The translations under genes were made by a program, and so were the position numbers. From Chitinophaga pinensis (GTDB lineage: Bacteria; Bacteroidota; Bacteroidia; UKL13-3), in NCBI GenBank assembly GCA_945860865.1, contig CAMARW010000001.1, forward strand, positions 648,294 through 712,293: 64,000 bases of DNA, written 5' to 3'. The notes below the pieces were generated by a model that ran no database searches, was not told the DNA's origin, and worked only from the letters and a program-made list of their open reading frames with translations. Every line of letters begins with the position of its first letter. Positions within the stretch are counted from its first letter, which is position 1. Positions 36,596 to 46,537 of this stretch are shown piece by piece.

Positions 36596-39124
36596 TTACA
36601 ACTCCTTCTTCTTCTTCGAAGCTTTTTTACCCCCACTACTAATTTTTAACTCTCCTGTGTTGGCTTCTTTGTCGTAGTCTATTTCAATGGTATCGCCTTC
36701 ATTCATCTCCATTTTTAATAGCTCTTCGGCAATTGGGTCTTCAACAAATTTCTGTATCGTTCGAGATAATGGTCTGGCACCCAAGTCTGGATCAAAGCCT
36801 TTATCAGCCAAGAATTCCTTGGCAGCATCGCTAAATTTAATTTTGAAACCTAACTCTTCAATTTTGCTTAATAACTTGGTTAGGTTCAGGTCTAATATGC
36901 TTCTGATAGAATCGCGTTCCAAAGATGAAAATACAATTACATCGTCTATGCGGTTTAAAAACTCTGGCGAAAAGAAACGCTTCAAAGCATTCTCTATCAC
37001 AATTTTATTGTTCTTGTCTGCATCAGCCGATTTGCTTGGCGTTGAGAACCCAACTCCACCACCAAAATCTTTCAATTGTCTTGATCCTAGGTTAGATGTC
37101 ATGATAATAATGGTATTCCTAAAATCTACCTTCCTCCCCATGCTATCGGTAATAAAACCTTCATCTAAAACCTGCAAAAGAATGTTAAATACATCTGGAT
37201 GGGCTTTTTCAATTTCGTCTAATAATAATACCGCATAGGGCTTACGGCGAATTTTTTCGGTAAGCTGTCCGCCTTCTTCATATCCAATATAGCCTGGAGG
37301 CGCTCCCACTAATCTGCTCACCGCAAATTTCTCCATGTACTCGCTCATGTCTATGCGAATCATGGCTTCTTCGGTATCAAATAAATACTTGGCCAATACT
37401 TTGGCCATCTCTGTTTTTCCTACGCCGGTTGGACCTAAAAACACAAATGAGCCGATGGGTTTATTCGGATTTTTTAATCCCGCGCGGGTGCGTTGTATGG
37501 CCTTGGTGAGTTTTTTAATGGCCTCATCTTGCCCAATAACTTTTCCGGCTAGTTCTGAACCCATGTTTAAGAGACGCTGACCTTCACTTTGGGCAATGCG
37601 TTTCACTGGAACGCCAGTCATCATGGCAATTACCTCGGCTACACTTTCTTCGGTAACACTGTACCGCTGCGATTTGGTGTCTTCTTCCCACTTGGCTTTC
37701 TCTGTTTCCAACTGCTCTAACAAGTGCTTTTCACGGTCGCGCAACTTGGCTGCTTCTTCGTATTTCTGACTCTTTACAACCTTATTTTTCTCAATCTTAA
37801 TATCTTCAATTTGCTTCTCCAATTCAAGGATATTGGCAGGCACATGAATATTGCTTAAATGCACACGAGCGCCTGCTTCATCCATTACATCTATGGCCTT
37901 ATCTGGTAAATGCCTATCGGTTAAATAACGGCTACTCATTTTTACACAGGCAATAATGGCGGCAGGTTCGTAGTTTACACTGTGATGCGCTTCGTATTTA
38001 TCTTTAATATTATTTAAAATTTCTATGCTTTCATCTGGGGTGGCAGGTTCTACCATTACCATTTGAAACCTGCGCTCAAGGGCGCCATCTTTTTCTATGT
38101 ATTGGCGATATTCGTTTAAAGTGGTGGCACCAATGCATTGTATTTCGCCGCGCGCTAAAGCTGGCTTAAACATATTAGAGGCATCTAATGAACCACTTGC
38201 TCCACCTGCACCTACCAAGGTATGAATTTCGTCTATAAACAAAATCACATCTGGCGATTTTTCAAGCTCGTTCATAACGGCTTTCATGCGCTCTTCAAAC
38301 TGTCCGCGGTATTTGGTGCCTGCTACTAAACTGGCCAAATCTAACATCACAATGCGCTTATTAAACAACACACGCGATACTTTTCTTTGTATAATGCGCA
38401 AGGCTAATCCCTCGGCAATGGCGGTTTTGCCCACACCAGGCTCGCCAATTAAAATCGGATTATTCTTTTTCCTGCGCGATAAAATTTGTGATACGCGTTC
38501 AATCTCTTTTTCTCTACCTACAATGGGGTCTAACTTACCTTCTTCACCCGCTTTGGTTAGGTCTCTACCGAAATTATCTAATACAGGTGTCTTAGATTTA
38601 GAATCGGGCTTGCGCGCCTCTGGCTTGCGTTCTTCGGGTTTGTTGCCAAAAAAATCTTCTTCCTCTGCGGGCATTTCGTTTCTTGTTTCGCTGAGGTTTC
38701 CTTCTACAGCGGCTTTAAAAATTTCGTAACTAATTCCAAACTGACCCAATATCTGAGAAGCTAAATTATCCTCATCGCGCAATATAGAAAGCAATAAATG
38801 CTCTGTACCAATAATATCGGTTTTAAATATTTTTGCCTCCAAATAGGTTATTTTCAAAACCTTTTCGGCTTGTTTAGTCAAGGGTATATTTACAAAATTG
38901 GTGTTGTTGGTAGCCGATCCCCTTATATTTTCTTCGATGGTTTTCTTTACCCTCAACTGATCAACATCTAGTGCCTTCAAAGTTTTAAGTGCTTTGCCAT
39001 CACCCTCTCTAATAAGGCCTAATAAGAGGTGCTCAGTGCCAATATAATCGTGCCCTAAGCGTATGGCTTCTTCTCTGCTGTAAGAAATTACGTCTTTAAC
39101 GCGTGGTGAAAATTTTGCTTCCAT
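36596..39124 (-). CDS. clpC: ATP-dependent Clp protease ATP-binding subunit ClpC
   Basis: An 842-residue AAA+ unfoldase that feeds substrates to ClpP and works with adaptor proteins. Order: two Clp N-terminal repeats (about 1-145), a charged linker, first ATPase with [13 protein letters not shown] and [15 protein letters not shown], a UVR-like middle segment ([22 protein letters not shown] region, about 420-445), second ATPase with [12 protein letters not shown] and [15 protein letters not shown], and a Lys-rich C-terminus. The short UVR middle segment distinguishes ClpC from ClpB. No ctsR/mcsB-type partner genes are near. Confidence 0.93.
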   Translation of the reverse strand: MEAKFSPRVKDVISYSREEAIRLGHDYIGTEHLLLGLIREGDGKALKTLKALDVDQLRVKKTIEENIRGSATNNTNFVNIPLTKQAEKVLKITYLEAKIFKTDIIGTEHLLLSILRDEDNLASQILGQFGISYEIFKAAVEGNLSETRNEMPAEEEDFFGNKPEERKPEARKPDSKSKTPVLDNFGRDLTKAGEEGKLDPIVGREKEIERVSQILSRRKKNNPILIGEPGVGKTAIAEGLALRIIQRKVSRVLFNKRIVMLDLASLVAGTKYRGQFEERMKAVMNELEKSPDVILFIDEIHTLVGAGGASGSLDASNMFKPALARGEIQCIGATTLNEYRQYIEKDGALERRFQMVMVEPATPDESIEILNNIKDKYEAHHSVNYEPAAIIACVKMSSRYLTDRHLPDKAIDVMDEAGARVHLSNIHVPANILELEKQIEDIKIEKNKVVKSQKYEEAAKLRDREKHLLEQLETEKAKWEEDTKSQRYSVTEESVAEVIAMMTGVPVKRIAQSEGQRLLNMGSELAGKVIGQDEAIKKLTKAIQRTRAGLKNPNKPIGSFVFLGPTGVGKTEMAKVLAKYLFDTEEAMIRIDMSEYMEKFAVSRLVGAPPGYIGYEEGGQLTEKIRRKPYAVLLLDEIEKAHPDVFNILLQVLDEGFITDSMGRKVDFRNTIIIMTSNLGSRQLKDFGGGVGFSTPSKSADADKNNKIVIENALKRFFSPEFLNRIDDVIVFSSLERDSIRSILDLNLTKLLSKIEELGFKIKFSDAAKEFLADKGFDPDLGARPLSRTIQKFVEDPIAEELLKMEMNEGDTIEIDYDKEANTGELKISSGGKKASKKKKEL

Positions 39125-39607
39125 ATCTACTATAACAGAACTTTTTAAATTTGGTTCCGCAACAATGGCAATTTATGTAAATAATTACGAATTACGTATA
39201 AAATAATTACGAATTACGAATTCCGAATTAAAAATTACGAAAGATCGTTTCGGTTTGTTTGCAGAGGCAATTGCGTTTTAGACCATAGACCATAGGCCAT
39301 AGTTTTTTAGGAAATTTCTTGTTTTGTAGGAATTAAAAGAGGCGCTAGATCTTAAATCTAACTGTCTGATTTGTAAATAAAAAGATGGCAGGGCTGAGGG
39401 CCTTTTTGAATAGTTGAGATTGAAAATCAGTTGGTAACCCCATCAGCTTGGTGGAATTATTGTAACACCATTTGCAACTAGAAGCGCAAAAAACCGAAGC
39501 GGAGTGCGGCCGATTAAAAGGAAAAAATGTCGAACACCGAATGCTAAATTTCGAATGTCGTATGAACCCTGCCAGCAGCCAGAAGCCAGCAGCCAATAGC
39601 CAATAGC
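39125..39607. repeat. Repeat-rich gap upstream of clpC (families A, D, F, C)
   Basis: A 480-base gap with no credible gene. Family A words lie at about 39178-39241 (ATTACGAATTACG, ATTACGAATTACGAATTCCG). Family D follows at about 39278-39303 (GACCATAGACCATAGGCCAT). A stretch at 39528-39563 (GTCGAACACCGAATGC then TTTCGAATGTCG) is a degenerate further word family (F). At 39570-39607 family C words CAGCCAGAAGCCAGCAGCC and AATAGCCAATAGCC reach the stop codon of the transporter gene. The middle (39310-39520) is unrelated sequence. An 83-codon minus-strand frame across it is probably not a gene, since repeats make up much of it. Confidence 0.65.
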
Positions 39608-41239
39608 CTACAAATGCTCCTTTAAAATCTTATTCAACCACTTTAGCATGAACAATGTCATTAAAGCGGCGATGCCCAATAAAATCATATTTACCAGAAA
39701 GAAATTGGCTTTGTTCTCATATCCATCCCACAAAGTGGCCAATATGCCCGATAACTTATTGCCCAATGATGTGCTTAAAAACCAGCCACCCATCATCACA
39801 GCGGTAATGCGTTTCGGACTTAATTTAGACACTAACGAGAGTCCCATCGGACTTAAAAATAATTCGCCAATGGTTATTATTCCGTAACACGATACCAGCC
39901 ACATAGGCGATACTTTTACGGTACCATTGCTGCCTACATAAACAGCGGCCACCATTACCAATGTAGATACGGCCGAAATTAATAGTCCAAGCGCTATTTT
40001 AGTAGCCGTGCTGGGTTCCCTTCCGCGTCGGTTCAGCCAGGCAAAAAAGCCTACTACCACGGGCGTTAGCACAATAACCCAAAACGGATTTACCGATTGA
40101 AATAACTCTGTATTATACAAATAAGATGTGCCTCCTTCTTGGGGCAAACGTGCCGGATCAAGGTTCTTGAAATAAGCTGGTTTGTCCCACACTTTAATTG
40201 GCTTTCCGCCTTCTTTCATTACCTGAAAATTCTCATTAAATAAGGGTACAGTATCATTGGCATAGTTTACCTTTTCGGCTAGGTATAAACTGCTTGCCGC
40301 AGGCTGTATTACAGCAGGTAATTCCCTATCTGTATAAAATTGCGCCCAGGTAGTAAGCGCAGTACCATTTTGCTTAAACACCGCCCAAAACATCACCGAA
40401 ACCGCCATAATACTCAACAATGCCGCTAGCGGACGTTTATCTTCCACAGACGCTTTAATATATAAGCCCACATAAAAAATGATCACCGGTATGGTGGCAA
40501 AAATAAAGGCATCGGTACTGTCTGACCCAAAGATGTTTCCAGGGAAAAACCACGCGCCCGTACCCACTACAATAGCTGGCAAAAACACCTGCGCAAAGAT
40601 GCGCCCCATAGGCATATCCTCAGGTTGCACCGCCTTCATTACATCTACATGGCGGTAATGTCTCATGCCAATTAAAAAAGTAGCAATACCAATAAACATA
40701 CCCACGCCCGCCGTAGCAAACGCATAGCCCCAACCATAACGGTTGCGCATATATGCCGCAAATAAATTACACACACAAGCGCCAATATTTATACCCATGT
40801 AAAATATATTATAGCCTGCATCTTTATTGGCTTTATACTGTGGTTCGTTATATAAATTACCCAAAAGGGTAGAAATATTAGGCTTAAAAAAGCCATTACC
40901 CATAATAATTAAAAACAATGAAATGTAAAAGGCCGTCATGCCCGGCAGCGCCAAACCCATATATCCCAAACCCATCAACACGCCACCAATCAAAATAGAG
41001 TTCTTATACCCCAGCACCCTATCTGCCAACAATCCGCCCAAAAACGGTGTTAAAAACACAAAGGCAATAAAGGTTCCATAAATATCCGCCGCCTCTTTGC
41101 GGTCCATACCCATACCACCTTTATCAATACTTTCGGTTAAATACAATTGGAAAATACCAATCATCAAATAATACCCAAATCGCTCCCAGAGCTCGGTAAA
41201 AAATAAGAAGTTTAATCCTTTAGGGTGTTTTGTTGCCAT
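39608..41239 (-). CDS. POT family proton-dependent oligopeptide transporter
   Basis: A 543-residue MFS-type carrier for di- and tripeptides driven by protons. The first helix contains the family signature ELWERFGYYLM (the ExxER motif for proton coupling, about 17-27); GGLLADRVLGY (loop 2-3) and NIFYMGINIGA (helix 5) are further POT hallmarks. About 14 hydrophobic segments and a long periplasmic loop (around 310-375) fit the bacterial members. Its 3' end is directly bordered by family C repeats, and family C repeats in opposite orientation lie just upstream of its start. Confidence 0.92.
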   Translation of the reverse strand: MATKHPKGLNFLFFTELWERFGYYLMIGIFQLYLTESIDKGGMGMDRKEAADIYGTFIAFVFLTPFLGGLLADRVLGYKNSILIGGVLMGLGYMGLALPGMTAFYISLFLIIMGNGFFKPNISTLLGNLYNEPQYKANKDAGYNIFYMGINIGACVCNLFAAYMRNRYGWGYAFATAGVGMFIGIATFLIGMRHYRHVDVMKAVQPEDMPMGRIFAQVFLPAIVVGTGAWFFPGNIFGSDSTDAFIFATIPVIIFYVGLYIKASVEDKRPLAALLSIMAVSVMFWAVFKQNGTALTTWAQFYTDRELPAVIQPAASSLYLAEKVNYANDTVPLFNENFQVMKEGGKPIKVWDKPAYFKNLDPARLPQEGGTSYLYNTELFQSVNPFWVIVLTPVVVGFFAWLNRRGREPSTATKIALGLLISAVSTLVMVAAVYVGSNGTVKVSPMWLVSCYGIITIGELFLSPMGLSLVSKLSPKRITAVMMGGWFLSTSLGNKLSGILATLWDGYENKANFFLVNMILLGIAALMTLFMLKWLNKILKEHL

Positions 41240-41280
41240 GTGGCAATTATACTATTTTTTTTTAATTGTATGTATGGCGT

Positions 41281-41420
41281 TTCTGGCAACTGGCAACTAG
41301 CAACTAGCTTCTGGCATCTGGCTTCTGGCAAGAATTACCATTAGATTCGTGGCAATATGCAAACCCGCCGGAGGTAAAATCATTCGTGCATTCGTGGCGA
41401 AACTATTCGTGTAATCCGTG
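41281..41420. repeat. Word repeats, families C and G, upstream of the peptide transporter
   Basis: Family C words CTGGCAACTGGCAACTAGC and CTTCTGGCATCTGGCTTCTG fill about 41281-41331, opposite in orientation to the copy at 39570. A different family (G) follows: ATTCGTGGC (41345), ATTCGTGCATTCGTGGCGA (41384-41402) and ATTCGTGTAATCCGTGGCG (41405-41423). There is nothing else in the gap before the beta-barrel gene's stop codon. Confidence 0.65.
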
Positions 41421-41423
41421 GCG

Positions 41424-41945
41424 CTATTTGAAAGAGAAGTTTTTGCCAAGGGAGATTCCTATCCAGTGAGATATGCTGCCTGCTTGCAGAAAGGGCATGT
41501 AATTGAGGCGAAAACAAATTTTATTACTCTCCATCACCCGCATACCTATTACCGCGTGTGGCACTATCTCATTCTCGCTAATGCCTTTGCTAAACAACGC
41601 AAATCCGCCGCCAATCTCCAGTTTTTCTTTACCTGCACCTTTCAAAATAGTGGTAGAAAAAGGGGCCATAATGGTGTTGCGTTCCACCAATACTGCGTTT
41701 AAAATATTAAAGTTTATCGGACTATATCCCAAGCCCACATGCGCTGTCCAGGTGTATTGCTCATCAAAGCTTCTGAATAAATATTTTTCGTAGTTTATAG
41801 AATAGAAAAAGGCTGGTCCACCCAATTCTACAAACCAATTATTTGTTCCTTGTGGCGCGCGGTAATCTGGTTCCTGCGCAGAAACATTATTGCAAAAAGC
41901 TAACAAAAGAATTAGCTTGCACACATATTTTTTTACCATACTCAT
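41424..41945 (-). CDS. Putative outer-membrane beta-barrel protein
   Basis: Starting at the ATG 41945 (or 41939) the protein has a clear signal peptide (KKYVCKLILLLAFCNNVSAQ), then about 150 residues of alternating strands with aromatic girdles: NWFVELGGPAFFYSINYEKYLF, YTWTAHVGLGYSPINF, LEIGGGFALFSK, VPHAVIGMRVM, ICFRLNYMPF and a terminal strand SHWIGISLGKNFSFK ending in Phe-Ser-Phe-Lys. This suits an 8-strand outer-membrane barrel. The longer frame back to 41999 adds 18 residues before the signal and overlaps the divergent gene, so I reject it. No function is known. Confidence 0.65.
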   Translation of the reverse strand: MSMVKKYVCKLILLLAFCNNVSAQEPDYRAPQGTNNWFVELGGPAFFYSINYEKYLFRSFDEQYTWTAHVGLGYSPINFNILNAVLVERNTIMAPFSTTILKGAGKEKLEIGGGFALFSKGISENEIVPHAVIGMRVMESNKICFRLNYMPFLQAGSISHWIGISLGKNFSFK

Positions 41946-41960
41946 TACTACAAAATAAAC

Positions 41961-42809
41961 TTGCCTAAACCACTCTACCAACTTTTCTTTTGGGTGCATC
42001 GTTTAAGCATAGATATTGCCTTTGGTGCCGCCGCCATACTCTTCGGTTTGAGCCAAGCCCTTGCGCTGCCCATTCCACTTTTTTTTTACCTCCTGCTCAT
42101 CAACGGAACCTTTATTGTTTATTGGATAGACCATATACAAGACAGTACACAAGCACTTTTGGTTCAACCAGGGGCACGACATGCCATTTTTAAAGAAAAA
42201 CGATCCGTTTTTGTAGGCTTAATTTTGTTGCTAACACTCGTTAATGCCGCTTTATCATGGCTATTTTTAAGCTTAAAAATAATATTGGCAGGCACCTTAT
42301 TGCTCCTCGCTCTGCTGGCTTACCTGCGTTACCACAGAAAATTAAAACGCGTATTTATACTCGAAAAAGAATTGCTCATTGCCCTGCTATATAGTTTAAG
42401 CACGGGGCTGCCGACATGGATTTATTTTCAATCTAATTTTGTTTTAGATTGGCTGGTGTTTGCCCTGTTATTGCTGAGCGTTTTTTTAACTGCACTCCAA
42501 AATCTTTTCTCCATTGCACGCATAGAAAAAGAACAAGATAGCCAGTTTAAAATCAGAAATATCTCGCAAATTTTTGGTTCAGCCCGATTACAATCTTTAC
42601 AAGCAATGATGTTGCTTTTGCACGGAGTTACACTTATATTTTTGCTGCTGCTTTTCCCGCAATTTGGCCTTTTGCGTTTTTTGGTTTTATTGCTTTTGGT
42701 AGCATTTATACAATACATTTTGCCTTATTTTTTTACCAGTGCACACAATCCCTATTACCGCTGGTTGGGCGATGGATCCTTTGTGTTATTGTTTCTTTGC
42801 GGTATATAA
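41961..42809 (+). CDS. Polytopic membrane protein, UbiA-like
   Basis: A 282-residue membrane protein with about eight or nine hydrophobic helices and a TTG start at 41961, since no other start codon lies near the N-terminus. FIVYWIDHIQDSTQ (about 51-64) resembles the Asp-rich first motif of UbiA-type prenyltransferases, and YLRYHRKLKRVFILEKELLI resembles the second conserved loop, but the classical NDxxDxxxD is incomplete, so enzymatic activity is uncertain. Divergent from the beta-barrel gene with only 15 bases between starts. Confidence 0.5.
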   Translation: MPKPLYQLFFWVHRLSIDIAFGAAAILFGLSQALALPIPLFFYLLLINGTFIVYWIDHIQDSTQALLVQPGARHAIFKEKRSVFVGLILLLTLVNAALSWLFLSLKIILAGTLLLLALLAYLRYHRKLKRVFILEKELLIALLYSLSTGLPTWIYFQSNFVLDWLVFALLLLSVFLTALQNLFSIARIEKEQDSQFKIRNISQIFGSARLQSLQAMMLLLHGVTLIFLLLLFPQFGLLRFLVLLLLVAFIQYILPYFFTSAHNPYYRWLGDGSFVLLFLCGI

Positions 42810-42825
42810 AGCATCTTTGCGCCAC

Positions 42826-44004
42826 ATGAATTATAAAAAATTGGTATTAAAAAGCGGTAGAGAGCGCTCTTTGTTGAATAGACATCCGTGGGTTTTTTCG
42901 GGTGCTGTAAAAACCTTGCCCGAAGCCGAAAACGGCGATATTATTGAGGTAAGAACCAACCACAACGAGCTCCTTGGTTTTGGTTTCTTTGCACCTAATA
43001 GTCAGATAGTTTGTAGGGTTTTCGAGTTTAGCGATACCTATGTTAAAATAGATGAAAATTTTTGGTTCAAGAAAATGCAAAATGCCTATTTGTTACGCAA
43101 GCGTTTGCTCAATTTTGAAACCACTAACTGCTTCCGTTTACTGCATGCCGAAGGCGATTTTATACCTGGCATTATTGTAGATGTTTACGGTAAAGTAGCC
43201 GTGGTACAACTGCTTATAAAAGGCATGGAGCGCCTATCTGAGCAGTTATTTGCCGGTTTAAACCAACTTGGGTTCGCGTATATTTACCTAAAAACCAAGC
43301 AAAGTACACAATTGCTAGAGCAGGTAGAGCAAGAAAGTAAGTGGGTAGGAGAGGCGCATCCTATGCCCATCCATGTGCTCGAAAATGGCGTGCCTTTTCA
43401 GGTGAATGTAGAAACCGGACAAAAAACGGGTTTTTTCCTAGATCAAAGAGAGAATAGGCGTATCGTGGGGGAGTGGGCTACTTCGCGTAAGGTTTTAAAT
43501 ACTTTTTCTTATAGCGGCGGCTTTAGTTTATATGCCTTGCAAGCGGGCGCACGTTTGGTTCATTCTGTCGATAGTTCTAAAGATGCCATTGCCCTCTGCG
43601 AAGCCAATGTGGCTTTGCTAGATAGCAAGGATAAGCACCAAAGTTTTACGCAAGATTGTTTTGAGTTTCTTATAGCATCCGAAACAGGTTTTTACGATAT
43701 CATTATCCTAGACCCACCTGCTTTTGCCAAAAATGCCCGCGCCGTTCCCAATGCCACGCGTGGCTACAAAAACCTGAACGCGCTGGGCTTTCAAAAAATA
43801 AAACCGGGTGGACTAATATTCACTTTCAGTTGCAGTCAGCATATAGACAAAGAGTTGTTCCGCAAAATTGTTTTCGGTGCCGCGGCAGAATCGCACCGCA
43901 ACGTGCGTATTCTCCAACAACTCTCCCAACCGCAAGATCATCCTATTAATATCTACCACCCAGAAGGGGAATACCTGAAGGGCTTTTTGTTGCAAGTGGA
44001 TTGA
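42826..44004 (+). CDS. RlmI-like SAM-dependent rRNA cytosine methyltransferase
   Basis: A 392-residue protein with an N-terminal PUA RNA-binding domain (LKSGRERSLLNRHPWVFSGA at the start, about 5-90), a middle EEHEA-like domain, and a Rossmann methyltransferase: QKTGFFLDQRENRR (near 198-211), VLNTFSYSGGFSLYAL (motif I), ILDPPAFAKNARAV (motif IV), and FTFSCSQHI with the second catalytic-type Cys region. E. coli RlmI methylates C1962 of 23S rRNA; the same target is likely but not proven. I use the ATG at 42826 because the frame upstream overlaps the UbiA-like gene and adds an unrelated stretch. Confidence 0.85.
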   Translation: MNYKKLVLKSGRERSLLNRHPWVFSGAVKTLPEAENGDIIEVRTNHNELLGFGFFAPNSQIVCRVFEFSDTYVKIDENFWFKKMQNAYLLRKRLLNFETTNCFRLLHAEGDFIPGIIVDVYGKVAVVQLLIKGMERLSEQLFAGLNQLGFAYIYLKTKQSTQLLEQVEQESKWVGEAHPMPIHVLENGVPFQVNVETGQKTGFFLDQRENRRIVGEWATSRKVLNTFSYSGGFSLYALQAGARLVHSVDSSKDAIALCEANVALLDSKDKHQSFTQDCFEFLIASETGFYDIIILDPPAFAKNARAVPNATRGYKNLNALGFQKIKPGGLIFTFSCSQHIDKELFRKIVFGAAAESHRNVRILQQLSQPQDHPINIYHPEGEYLKGFLLQVD

Positions 44005-44158
44005 TTAATTACGAATTACGAATTACGGGAAGTCAATTAAAAATTAGGAATTACGAATTACGGTTTCAATTACGAATTATTTTTAAAACCACACAAAAAA
44101 TGCGCAATTGAGACTTCCCGTAATTTTTAATTCGTAATTCGTAATTATTAATTATCAA
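44003..44158. repeat. Word-repeat island, family A, between convergent genes
   Basis: Left array GATTAATTACGAATTACG (about 44002-44019) and further ATTACGAATTACG words; right array CGTAATTTTTAATTCGTAAT (44119-44138) and ATTCGTAATTATTAATTA. Non-word segments are also inverted: CGGGAAGTC (about 44027-44035) pairs with GACTTCCCG (44112-44120). The island lies between the ends of the RlmI-like gene and the convergent dehydratase gene and could act as a two-way terminator. Confidence 0.75.
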
Positions 44159-44160
44159 CT

Positions 44161-46128
44161 CTACTTCATCAATAATTCTTGTAAATCTGAGCTATTAGGT
44201 AACTTTACGTTATTATCTAGGCTTTCGAAGATGGAGTTTTTGCTTAAGAATTCGGGTACAATGGCCTTCATTTTGGCTACTATCAGCAGGTTGTCTTGGG
44301 TGTTATACGAATCTATTAAAGCACTTAGGCTTTCGTTAACTTTTTCAAAATCATATTGCCTTACTTTGCCTATCATAATCTTTTCGTGGTGGGTAGGCAG
44401 CGTGTTTTCGTTGTCGTTTAAGAGCTCTTCAAATATCTTTTCTCCGGGTCTTAAGCCGGTATAAACTATTTGTATGTCTTTGCCCAAAGTTAGTCCCGAG
44501 AGTTTTACCATCTTGCGGGCTAGGTCTACTATCTTGGTAGATTTGCCCATGTTAAATATAAAAATCTCTCCACCTTGGCCCATGTTACCCGCTTCTAGCA
44601 CTAGCTGGCAGGCCTCTGGGATGGTCATAAAGTAACGGGTAATATCTGGGTGGGTAACGGTAATTGGTCCACCTTCTTCTATCTGTTTCCTAAACTTAGG
44701 TATCACACTTCCGCTCGATCCTAGTACATTGCCAAAACGAGTGGTGATAAACTTGGTGTTGTTATGGCCTAAGCGTTTTTGGTCTTCGTTTAAAGCTTGC
44801 ACATATATCTCGGCAATTCGCTTGCTGGCTCCCATTACATTGGTGGGGTTTACAGCCTTATCGGTGCTTACCATCACAAACTTTTCTACCTTAAACTGTA
44901 TAGATAAATCGGCCAATATTTTTGCTCCGCCTACATTTACACGCACCGCCTCGCTCGGATTATCTTCCATCAAAGGAACATGTTTGTATGCCGCGGCGTG
45001 GTATATTATCTGTGGCTTAAATGAATTAAATACATTAAACATGCGCGCTGCATTGGTAACATCTGCCACTACAATCTCGGCAAAAGTATCTGCCGCACTA
45101 GCGTGCAAATCGCGTATCTCCGCATCTAGTTCGTATAACTTAATTTCCGATGAGTCTACACAAATTAACTTACTCGGTTTAAAGTTTAATAATTGCCTTA
45201 TTATTTCTGAACCAATACTGCCGCCCGCACCGGTAATCATTACTACCTTGCCATTTACCTGCTTGCCAATGGCATTTTTGTTCAGTTGAATAATATCGCG
45301 CTCTATCAGGTCTTCAATGCGCACTTGCTTCATTTGCTTAAAACTTAGCTCTCCGTTTATCCACTTGTTTACGGGTGGTACGGTGCGCACAATTACATTT
45401 AGGTTTAAACAGCGCTCTATAATTTCTTGCTTCTTGGCAATGCTCAAATCTGGGTCGGCTATAACTAGTTGTTTTACCTCCATTTTAGTAAGTACCGATT
45501 CTAAATCAATACTATTAAATATTTTTACGCCCTCTAATAGCTTTGAATTTCCTCCATCTATATCGTCAAAAAAGGCTACAACTTTAATGCCCTCAGCGCT
45601 TTCTTGCTCTAGTTTACGTTTGGTGGTTAAACCTGCAGAGCCGGCGCCAAAAATCACATAAGGAGTTTTTTTGGAGTCGCTGCTGCTATTTAAACGTATA
45701 AAAACTAATTTAATAAATGCGCGGTACGAGCCTAATAAAAACATGGAGAAGAAAAAGTCTAAAAACAATACCCCAAATGGGAAAATATGTTCTTTGTGCG
45801 AAGGGAAATAACTATAAATACCATCAATAAAAATTAAGGTAATAAAGGCGGTAAACATAGAGGTAAATATGCGTAAACCATCTTGCACGCTGGTATGGCG
45901 CAATACAAAATTGTGTAGTTTATATCCATATATCGTAATTAACTTTATAGCTAAAACGATAGGCATAACTGATAGGGCTGCATAAAAAAAACTGTCGGGT
46001 ACACCCAAGCTGTATCGGGTAACTACCGCTGCCGCATAGGCAAATGCACACAATCCTAAATCAAATAATAAAATAAACCAACGTGGTATTTGGTTAGATT
46101 TTGAAAATAGGAGTGTAAGTAGCTTCAT
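44161..46128 (-). CDS. Membrane-bound nucleotide-sugar 4,6-dehydratase (PglF/CapD/WbpM type)
   Basis: A 655-residue protein with four N-terminal membrane helices (about 10-145), a first Rossmann-like CoA-binding domain (PYVIFGAGSAGLTTKRKL) and a C-terminal SDR dehydratase domain starting VVMITGAGGSIGSEII (near 293-308). FVMVSTDKAVNPTNVMGASKR carries the catalytic Thr-Asp-Lys set typical of the subgroup in which Tyr is replaced. Members convert UDP-GlcNAc to UDP-4-keto-6-deoxy sugars, the first step to many N-acetylated deoxy sugars of surface glycans. It is divergent from the UpxY-led array and probably belongs to the same locus. Confidence 0.9.
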   Translation of the reverse strand: MKLLTLLFSKSNQIPRWFILLFDLGLCAFAYAAAVVTRYSLGVPDSFFYAALSVMPIVLAIKLITIYGYKLHNFVLRHTSVQDGLRIFTSMFTAFITLIFIDGIYSYFPSHKEHIFPFGVLFLDFFFSMFLLGSYRAFIKLVFIRLNSSSDSKKTPYVIFGAGSAGLTTKRKLEQESAEGIKVVAFFDDIDGGNSKLLEGVKIFNSIDLESVLTKMEVKQLVIADPDLSIAKKQEIIERCLNLNVIVRTVPPVNKWINGELSFKQMKQVRIEDLIERDIIQLNKNAIGKQVNGKVVMITGAGGSIGSEIIRQLLNFKPSKLICVDSSEIKLYELDAEIRDLHASAADTFAEIVVADVTNAARMFNVFNSFKPQIIYHAAAYKHVPLMEDNPSEAVRVNVGGAKILADLSIQFKVEKFVMVSTDKAVNPTNVMGASKRIAEIYVQALNEDQKRLGHNNTKFITTRFGNVLGSSGSVIPKFRKQIEEGGPITVTHPDITRYFMTIPEACQLVLEAGNMGQGGEIFIFNMGKSTKIVDLARKMVKLSGLTLGKDIQIVYTGLRPGEKIFEELLNDNENTLPTHHEKIMIGKVRQYDFEKVNESLSALIDSYNTQDNLLIVAKMKAIVPEFLSKNSIFESLDNNVKLPNSSDLQELLMK

Positions 46129-46253
46129 AACTTCAAATATATATATATTATTTTAACATAAAAAAATATGTTTTTTACTTTTTCCTTGATGAATGGTGCG
46201 GTGCTTAATGTTTGTTTGGTGCTTTACCCGGATGATTTGTGCTGAAATGCATG

Positions 46254-46291
46254 TTTTGTTACTTTTTTGCGTGCCCAAAAAAGTAACAAAA
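46254..46291. terminator. Long perfect hairpin with T/A-rich arms
   Basis: TTTTGTTACTTTTTTG (46254-46269), loop CGTGCC, CAAAAAAGTAACAAAA (46276-46291). Sixteen perfect pairs. It could terminate in either direction, but it lies between gene starts, so it is perhaps a dispersed palindrome rather than a functional terminator of a flanking gene. Confidence 0.5.
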
Positions 46292-46537
46292 AAAGGGCAC
46301 CAACGGAGCCAACTTAAAAGATTTTCTCGCACAGGCCACCGCCACTCATGCCAAAATCTTATAAGTTCACACCTCCGTTGGATCCCCGCCGCACCCTTTC
46401 CATTAGAACTTCTGCTAGCTGCCAGAAGCCAGCTGCCAGTTGCCTTCTTCAACCCACCGCACGCCAATCCTTCTACATCTGCTGCGTTAAACAAATAGGT
46501 CGGGGTAAGAACGATAATTCATTTATTTGCAAAACCT

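Noticed and set aside
36687-37238. 183-codon plus-strand frame within clpC
   Set aside because: Antisense shadow of the strongly conserved ClpC coding sequence.
39345-39596. 83-codon minus-strand frame as a gene
   Set aside because: Much of it, including its start, lies in repeat words; composition and lack of family resemblance argue against coding.
39608-41331. Insertion sequence or composite transposon around the transporter
   Set aside because: Repeats flank the gene but no transposase, target duplication or sharp ends are visible; kept only as a finding.
44729-45289. Long plus-strand frame opposite the dehydratase gene
   Set aside because: It is a mirror frame of a well-identified gene with clear catalytic motifs; no independent evidence.
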